Shown here: positions 37,991 to 46,900 of the stretch, in pieces
Layout of the letters: every line of letters starts with the position of its first letter
How positions within the stretch are numbered: position 1 is the stretch's first letter
Origin: Semisulcospira habei
Lineage: Eukaryota > Mollusca > Gastropoda > Semisulcospiridae
NCBI GenBank assembly: GCA_036245525.1
Contig: BTPG01000005.1
Location: forward strand, 204,862,210-204,926,209
Direction of reading: 5' to 3'
DNA: 64,000 nucleotides
Position numbers and translations under genes: made by a program
The notes under the pieces: generated by a model
Told to the model about the DNA's origin: nothing
Seen by the model: only the letters and a program-made list of their open reading frames with translations
The model's database searches: none

Positions 37991-40900
37991 TATATATATT
38001 TTCTTTAATAATCTCTGATTAATCAGGTGTAAACATGGATTCCTTTTCAGTCTATTTTATACTGTGTACCATGGTCACTGAACTGGAGAAAGGTTATATA
38101 GATTTTCAACATACTTTGATCACACTTTACTGGAAATACATTGTAACTAATTTATTCGTAAATTAAATAAAATTGCTGAACAGGTAAACTTCAAGAGCAT
38201 TAAAAAAAAATAGAAAAAATATTCACAAACTAAAATAGTGAATTTGCCAAACATTTGAAACGTGTCACAAAAGAGGACACATAAAACACATCAAAACAAA
38301 CAATTCCAAACATACATTTTTAGAAGCATGGGCCAAATGCACTTTTGGCATTTGAAACATCATTGCATTTTTCAAGTTTCTGCAACCCAAAGTCCACATC
38401 CGCGTGCAGCGTAGTACTAAATCAACTCTGCACAGTTCGCAATACGGCGCCAGCCCACAGGCGGCCGCTAACTTGCGAATATACTGAGCGAGGAGCTCGA
38501 CGTTTACGGTTTTCTCGAGCCAAGTCCATCTCCAAATATTCTTGGCTCCAGAATCGTCTATTCTGTCTCCGCGTTTAGGTATTTTTCTCTCCGGCATAGT
38601 ATCGACCAGACTACCACTAAGACCGGAAGCTACCTGTGCGAGCTAAAGCTAACGCCTCGCTCAATTTAGAATACGCGGTTTGGGGATATCCGCCACGTAA
38701 AGATCGCGAAATACGGTATTGGAATAGTGACTTTACGATATTTTTTTTCAGCGGAATTTGTTTTCTTCGGCGGATTGACAGCTTCATTTAAGCGGAAATC
38801 CGCCAAAAAGAGGAAAATTCCATGCTCTGATCAATACCCACTCCGCGCACTAGTCCGCTGAATCCGGAGTGGCGTCTTCTCCACAGGGTCGTCCCGGTCT
38901 CGAGCGTTCGGTGCCAAGGGCACGTTGGATGGCGTATCGACTGGTAACGAAGCCCATGCCGGCGTCAGTCGCTCGCGTCTATAAAAGCCCCAAAGCTGCG
39001 ACCAGCGCAGCTCAGGCCAGGTGGAACAGACATCACAAGCGTGGTCGGAGGCACATCCTGCGCATAGGAGACAGACCTTGTGGTTGTCCGACGGCCACTG
39101 GAAACCTCCGCCTTGCGTGCAGGTCATCCACAGGCCACTCTCTGCCGGAGTGGCATGGAGTCCTCTCCTTCGAAGCACAAACAGGCGTCGGGCGCTCACG
39201 TCTGTAGAAGCTCCAACGCTGCTACCAGCGCCGCTGAGGCCAGGTGGCGCAGACATCACAACGTGGTAGGAGGCACATCCAGCGCCGGGAAGACAGACCT
39301 TGAGTCATCTGACGGCCACCAGAACCTCCGCAAGCCAGCAGGTCACCAACTGGCCACTGTCGCCTGGCCTCGAAGAACACACCAACCAGTAGCCGCCGGG
39401 CTTAGCGCTTCCTGCCGACAAGCTGCGTCGTCCTCTAGTGGCAGTAGTGTTCTGTGTCGGCCTGAGGCATCGGACGCGCGCGTAATGTCTCTCCAAGCCG
39501 GGCTCTATGAGGCGGGCTCTCTGCCGGCAATGGGACCCCCAGTGGGAGCCCCGCGGGCTTCCTTGGAGACAAGCGGGGACCGAAAGTGGACATGGGACGA
39601 CGCGAGGCGCGTCTCTCGGAACAAGGCCCAGTGAGGCGAGGTCTCTGCCTTGACAGAAGGCTGTCCGTGCGCGCTCCCTCCTGGAAGCGGCGTCCATGAA
39701 CTACCTGCTCGCGCACTAGTCGTTATGTCCGGCGTGACGTCTCTCCCAGGTCGGTCCGCTGTCGTGCAGACAGCCTGCAGTGTCATGAAAGGCGCCTAAT
39801 AATAATAATAATAATTACGGTATTTATAATGCGCTTATCTTATAATAATTATAACTCTAAGCGCGCACTCACAACTCGCACACGCATGCGCACGCTTTAG
39901 ACAATGACTCACGTAACACAAATAGTGAAGATACATTAGGACGGTCAGCTTGGGCTGGGGAGTGTGGTGATATAGTGCTAGAACTGTTGAAAGAGATGAG
40001 TTTTGAGGGCAGACTGGAAGGAGGAGAGCGAGTGTTTCTGACGGAGAGAGAGTGGGAGAGTGTTCCAGGTGGTTGGACCGTATACTGAGAAAGAGCGGGG
40101 GCCGAAAGTGCTGAGTTTGGTGCGGGGGATGAGGAGGCGGAGAGGGTCAGAGGCGGAGCGGAGGGAGCGGGGAGGAGTGTAGGGGTGAAGTAAGTTGGAG
40201 AGATACGCAGGAGCGTAGTTGTTCAGGGATTTGTAGCAGAGAGACAGAATCTTGTATTGGATGCGTTGGGGGATGGGGAGCCAGTGAAGGAGCTTGAGCG
40301 GGGGAGTGATGTGGTCGGATTTTTTCTTTCTGAGGACGAGGCGGGCAGCATTGTTCTGGATGCGCTGGAGAGTGAGAGTGGTGGAGTGAGGAAGGCCAGA
40401 AAGGAGAGAGTTGCAGTAATCGATACGAGATAAGATGAGAGAGACAGCGAGTTTGGTGGCAGCTTCGGTAGTGAGGTATTTTCTGATCTGACTGATGCGG
40501 CGGAGGTGGAAATAACATGCCTGGGCCATGGCGGAGACGAAGCTGGTCATGGAAAGAGAGGAATCGAGGATAACGCCAAGGTTCTTGACCGAGTCAGAGA
40601 GGGAGATGGGGGTGCTGTCGAGTTGAAGGTGGAGAGAGGGAGAGAGCTGGGAAAGTTTCTGGCGAGTGCCTACCAGCATGGCTTCCGTTTTGTCGTCGTT
40701 CAGTTTGAGCTTGTTTGCTGTCATCCAGTTTTTCACGTCCTCATAGCAGTCAGCCGTGCGAGTCAGTAGTGTCTGAGTGTTGTCGAGTTTGTCTTTGTCT
40801 AGTAGTTGTGAGTCGTCAGCGTAGAGGTGGTGGTGTATGTGGTGAGACTGGATGATGTTGGACAGTGGGGAGATGTAGAGTGTAAAAAGGACCGGGCCCA

Positions 40901-43900
40901 GGACGGACCCCTGAGGAACGCCGCAGGAGAGCCTGACTGGGTTCGAGGAGACGCCGTCGATGGTGACGGACTGCTGTCTGTCGGAGAGGTAGGAGAGAAA
41001 CCAGGAGTGAGCAGAGTCAGTGATGCCAAAGGAGTGGTGGAGGCGGTGGAGGAGGATAGAGTGGTCTATGGTGTCGAAGGCGGCAGAGAGATCGAGTAGC
41101 GTAAGAAGGGAGATGTTGCCCGAGTCAGTGGAGAGAAGCAGGTCGTTTAGGATATGTAGAAGGGCAGTTTCAGTGCTGTGATGTTTGCGATAGGCAGACT
41201 GGAAGGGACTGAGGAGGTTGTTGTCGGCGAGGTGGAGATTGAGTTGGTTGAGGACGACCTTCTCAAGAAGCTTGGACAGGAAAGAGAGATTGGAGACTGG
41301 GCGGTAGTTCTTGAATTCGTTTGGGTCGAGGTTGTGTTTTTTGAGGAGAGGACGGACGATGGCGGACTTGAAGATATCGGGGACGGAGCCATTTTCTAGA
41401 GATGTGTTGATGATGTCCGTAATGAAGGGCAAAAGTTTTGGGAGGCCGTCCTGGTACACAGGTGCCGGTCGCTTGCGTCTGTACACTCCATAACTGAGGG
41501 CCACGCCGCTCAGCACAAGCAGAGTAAGCGTCGCAAGCGTGGTCGGCGGCGTATCCGGTGCAGGGGAGACAGACCTCTGGTAACTGAACGGCCACTGTCA
41601 CCTGTCCACCCTCTGAATGGGTGAGCACCACGTCCCTGCAACAGACAACACACCCGAAGGCACGCGGGCGAGTCCTGTGGGACCCCGCCACGACAAGGTT
41701 AGCCTTCGCAACACACAAACAAAGGCACAAAAGTGAGGTACAATCTGTCAGCCCAGCCTGGGCCTGCCATCACGCCTGCACACTAATGGCGCAGTAATGA
41801 GGCGAGCTCATTGCCGCAAGCGCTAAGGCGAGCATACAACACATGTACCAAAATTCAATCATGTCACGACAGAAACAGGCATGACACAAGCGTCAGGCCC
41901 AATAATATTATCAATAAAATGGCGACCGCGTGCGGGGAAATGAGCACAGGACGCATGCTGTACAACAATTCAACATGTGATGACAAGCAAAGGCAAGAAT
42001 AACATCTGGGACAGTAACATCACCACTTTAATGGGGACATGGCACGTGGGGCCCCGCCCAGGCAAGGCGAGTAAAACCCCAAGCTGACCGTCGTAATGTA
42101 TATTCACCATTTTTGGTACGTGAGTCATTGTCTAAAGCGTACGCATGCGTATGCGAGTTGTGAGTGCGCACTTAAAGTCATAATCATTATAAGATCAGCG
42201 CACTAAAATTAACGCAATTATCACTCTTATTCTATACAACCACTCAAGCATGTGATGACAAGAATAGGCATGAAACAGGTGTCTGGCACAGAACAATAAC
42301 ACGCAATATCGACAAGGCGTGACACAAGCTGTCCCGCCAAGCTAATCAGGCCATGGAGCAAGAAAAATTCTCCAACCACCCAAGGTACAATTGCGGAGGT
42401 AAGCGTCACAACAAATCACCGAAGGTGAGTGGGCGCGGGCGCGAGGGGCCCCGCCAAGCTAAGGGATGCGAAAATTGGCGCGCAAACTACCACGAGAAAA
42501 AGACGACTATCTTCGTGCCTGCTCAAACCAGTGCCCAGCCCGGGAACCGGCCGAGGGCCAACCCAGCTACCTTACCTCTCCGCCGAAGGGGAACGGGGGG
42601 AGAAGTCCATAACCGCCTGGCACGACCGGGCTAAGTCCTGGCGAAGCTCACCGCGCAGCCCAGGCACACAAGAGGCCGAAGAGGGCAGCCGCCAACGATA
42701 ATAATAATAATAATACCGTTATTATACGATGTGGGGACAAGAGAGCCACGCAGCTGCACAGCCAGGGCCGACAAAATAGAAGCAAAGTATAAGTTCGTAA
42801 GACCAGCGAACCAGTCGAAAAATCTCAAGTCCGTAGGCTAGAGCAACACGTCTGAACAGCGCGAGCCTAAGTAGACTGACTGGTTAGTCACACCGTGACT
42901 CAGTTCCGGATGGGCAGTATCGGGAGACAACTCTCGGTCCCCTCGGGGTTCCCCGAGTGCCTCCCGGGTTGTGTTGTAACACAACGGGCTCTTAGGCTAG
43001 AATTGAGTAAGTAGTAGACACTTCCACAAAGTCATGTCATCGGTAATGTTTTTGAAGAAACAAAAAATGGCGCCTACAGAAACAGCCCTTAACAATGTGA
43101 GTAAATCACCTGCCTCAGCAACTAAATTTTGCTCCAGGCGACTGAACAGCCAGCCTGACAGATGACCATGAGAATTACAGTCTGATGAGATGATAAAGGA
43201 ATGTGGAATTTAGGCTGACTTCTCTTTTACTTTTGTTTCCTCAAGACTTGTACGCCCTACTGACGGACGGCCTTCCATTTTACCGTCCCTGTCAAAATGT
43301 GTCTGTCCAAGACAGAACACTTTCTGCAGATGGAAAGTCTGTTCCATTTAAAAACAAAACACACACACCCATCACAAATAGTGAGCAATATTTTCCTCTT
43401 TATTCAGATTCTACTTTTAATTCCCTGATTCAGGGTATAACAACTAAATCTCTATTTTCCCCACGTAACACAATATATAAAACAAAAGTTTACCAAATGA
43501 TTCAGACACCGTCTCCTTTTTGTTGCCAAGATCAGACAGCATGTGCATGAGCTTTTTCTTAACAGCCTGTCTGTCTCGCTCTCCAGATACAGATGACGCC
43601 CTGGAAAAAAAATCATCATAATATTGAGTTGACTTGACCGTTACCTGATACTTGATATTCTCTGATGCTCTACAAAAAGAGATGGAATTGACCGTGAAAA
43701 TTCATTTTCAGGGGTAGTACCAGATTAGCTTGGCACCTGATGGCGCCAAGGTAATCTGGCTCTACCCTTGAATTATCCTGGCCAATCCATCTCCTGCAAC
43801 TCTTAAATAGTCGTTAAGATGACATGTACAAAATCTGGGAAATGTGGCAGTTGGGTTAAATGGGTTAAACGTAGTGAAAAAAATGAGTATAGCTACAAAC

Positions 43901-46900
43901 TTCTACTGCATGTGCATAAGTTTATATTACCACTAGGGTGGAAACTATAATTTATAAACCAACATACCCAAGCACCCAGGACAGGGAGGAAAAAAACCAA
44001 CACTTGCTTCACAGTGACAAAACTGAGGCCTTAAGATTTTCTTGTTCAAGCTCCACTGATCTCCCAGACTCGATCAGGGTTGGTCAGAACAGAATCCCCT
44101 TTTCCGAGTCGGCCCGTAATCTTGGAGTTATCTTTGACAATAGGCTGACCATGAGAGAGCATGTCAACAAGGTTTGCCAATGTTCCTTCTTTGAATTGAG
44201 GAAGATCAGTTCAATTCGACACCTTCTCACTACCGAAGCAACCAAAACGCTTGTTACCTCCCTTGTTCTTTCCCGCATTGATTTTTGTAATTCCCTTTTG
44301 GCTGGTGTTCCTCAGAATCTTCTTGATAAACTTGAAAGAGTTATGAACTGCTCTGCCCGACTAATTTACTGAGTACCGAAACGTGAGCACATAACACCCT
44401 TACTTGCTGACCTGCACTGGCTGCCTTTATCTCAAAGAATTGTGTACAACTACAAGGTTTCTGTTATTTGCTACAATGTTATTACCAGTTCTGCTCCCCC
44501 ATATTTGTCCAACCTGGTTCATATTTATACGCCTTCAAGATCCCTCCGTTCAGCAACAGACACGCGTATTTTCAAGGTTCCTAGGCGAAAGAAGTCTAGC
44601 CAGAGCCAGCTTGCCTTTTCTTATTTCAGTCCAGTCACCTGGAACGACCTTCCAGGGCATGTCAGACATGCTCCAACTGTCTGCTTTCAAATCACTGCTC
44701 AAGACCTATCTGTTTTCTTATGTGTATAGTTAGATGTAATTTCAGTGCGTTAGCAATCTTTGGCAGTAACTGTTCTTATAACGGTGTGTGTGTAATGTGT
44801 GAGTGTGAGCTTTGATATGTGTCACTTTTTTGTAACATTTATTGTAGTGTTTTCTTTCTTGTACTTTTTGTTCTGTTATCTTTGATCTTGTAAAGTGCTT
44901 AGAGCAGTATTCATTTTGAGGTTAAACGCTATATAAATGTACATTATTATTATTATTATTCTGACATGCTGTATTTGAAAGAAAACTGCCTACTGAGATG
45001 AAGTTCAATCATCATGAACCTGCAACATTACATGAAGACTACCACAAAGAACATTTAGGCCCTCAGATCTTTGCTGTTGAGAGTCCATCCATTTATTTCA
45101 TCATCATCATCATCAGTCCCTTGCCCGAACTGGGCGTTGGGGGGACTGAAAGGCAGCAGCAACAGACAGTGCTCTCCACTGAGTTCTATTTTGGGCGGTG
45201 GCAAGCAAGTCTGGCATCTCGAGTTCGGTCCATTCTTTTATGTTTGCGACCCAACTCTTTCTCTGACGACCTCGCCGACGACTTCCTTCGAGAGTGCCTT
45301 GGAGGATAGTCTTGGACAAGGTGTTGTGTCGGGTCACGTGGCCAAACCAAGCAAGCTTGCGCCGTTTCACGGTTGCCAGAAGGGGTTCATGTGGGCCCAC
45401 CAGGGAAGTGACGATGCTCCGTACATATTCGTTGGTCTTGTGCTCGCGGTACGAGATGCGGAGCAACTTCCTCAGGCACTTGTTCTCAAAGGCCTGGATT
45501 TTCTTTTCTGAGTCTGCAAGCAGTGTCCAAGTCTCACAGCCGTAGAGTAGAATAGACACTACGAGGGACTTGTAAAGCCTGTACTTGATGGTGAAGCTGA
45601 TGGAGTTACTTCGCCATATCCTGTCTAGCCTGGCCATTGCGGATGTTGCTGTACCTATCCTGATACGGATCTCTGCTATGCAACTACCGTCTTTGGACAG
45701 GGTGGCTCCCAAGTACTTGAAGCTATTGACCTCTTCTAGCTTCTGGCCGTTCATGTGGATGTTGCTGCTGCTGTCGCTTGTGGTGTTGATCATCACTTTG
45801 CTTTTATCCGTACTGATCTCCATGCCATAAGACCCTGCGCTACTTGAAAGTTTGTCTGTCAGGTTTTGCAGCTCACTATTGCTGCCTGCCATGAGGTCAA
45901 TGTCGTCTGCGAATCGAAGATTGCACAGGGATCTGCCACCAATAGAGATTGAAGTATGGTGGTCGTGGAGGGTTTCCTGCATGATCTTCTCCAGGAATAT
46001 GTTGAAAAGGACAGGAGAGAGCAGGCATCCTTGACGGACACCGATCGTCGTCCTGAAGAACTCGCCTGACTGATTGTTAAGTAGAACCGCGCTGCAGGCG
46101 TTCTTGTAAAGCGCTTCTATCATTTGGATCAGTCCCTCCTCTATGTTGAAAGATCTCATGACTTGCCAGAGTCCGTCGTGCCAGACGCGATCAAATGCTT
46201 TCCTGAAATCAATGAAGTTGTGGTAGAGTTCGCGCTGATGCTGCAGATGTTTCTCGATCAGGACGCGGCAGTTGAAAATCTGCTCTACAGTGCTTCTTCC
46301 AACTCTGAAGCCAGCCTGTTCTTCTGCCAGCAGTTCCTCGGCGAAAGTTTTGAGGCGGTTGAGAATGATTCTGAGCATTACTTTGCTAGGGTGACTTATC
46401 AGACTGATAGTTCTGTAGTTCTGGCACTGTTTCAGGTTTCCTTTCTTGGGGAGCGGGATCACTAGAGACTGTGTCCATTCTACTGGCCATTTCTTTTGCT
46501 CCCAGATCTTTTGACAGAGTGTAGTGAGGACCTTCGTTGTTACTTCTCCTCCATGTTTCAACAGTTCAGCAGGTACGTTGTCTACACCTGGAGACTTTCC
46601 TCCCTTCAGGCCGCGTACGGCTGCTTCCACCTCTTCAGCTAACACTGGCAGGTTTCAGCCTTCCTGGCCCCAGCCTGGTTGTTTTGGAGGATGCTGGTGT
46701 CTGGCTCAGCCTTGTAGTTATACAAGTCTCGGCAGTACTCAGTCCATCTGTTTAGTACAGCAGTGTTTTCCGTAAGGAGTTGGCCGCTGCTGTCTTCTAT
46801 GACTGTGGCTGTTCGCTGTTGAGTCTTGAGCATTTATTTAGCCAGGTGCAACTAGGCAATGGACATTGGTCACACTCATAATCTGGTTGTCTTACTGTAG

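Larger units (their letters stand above)
37380..39715. repeat. About 245-bp direct repeat in DIRS B
   Basis: gggctctctgccggcaagg and the following sequence (37380-37620) recurs at about 39455-39700 (gggctctctgccggcaatgg), both ending gctccctcctggaagcggc. Confidence 0.8.
34067..43055 (-). mobile_element. Decayed DIRS element (DIRS B) with inner insertions
   Basis: Its ends match DIRS A: inverted terminal repeats at 34105-34270 and 42877-43046 and a complementary region at 34321-34418. The flanks (...ggtgccaaaatatt / atggcgcctacag...) show it landed in an HP1 palindrome. It lies in CABLES intron 2. Confidence 0.88.

Noticed and set aside
45071..46465. + strand open frames across the RTE-like LINE
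   Set aside because: They are the reverse of the RT ORF and share its boundaries.
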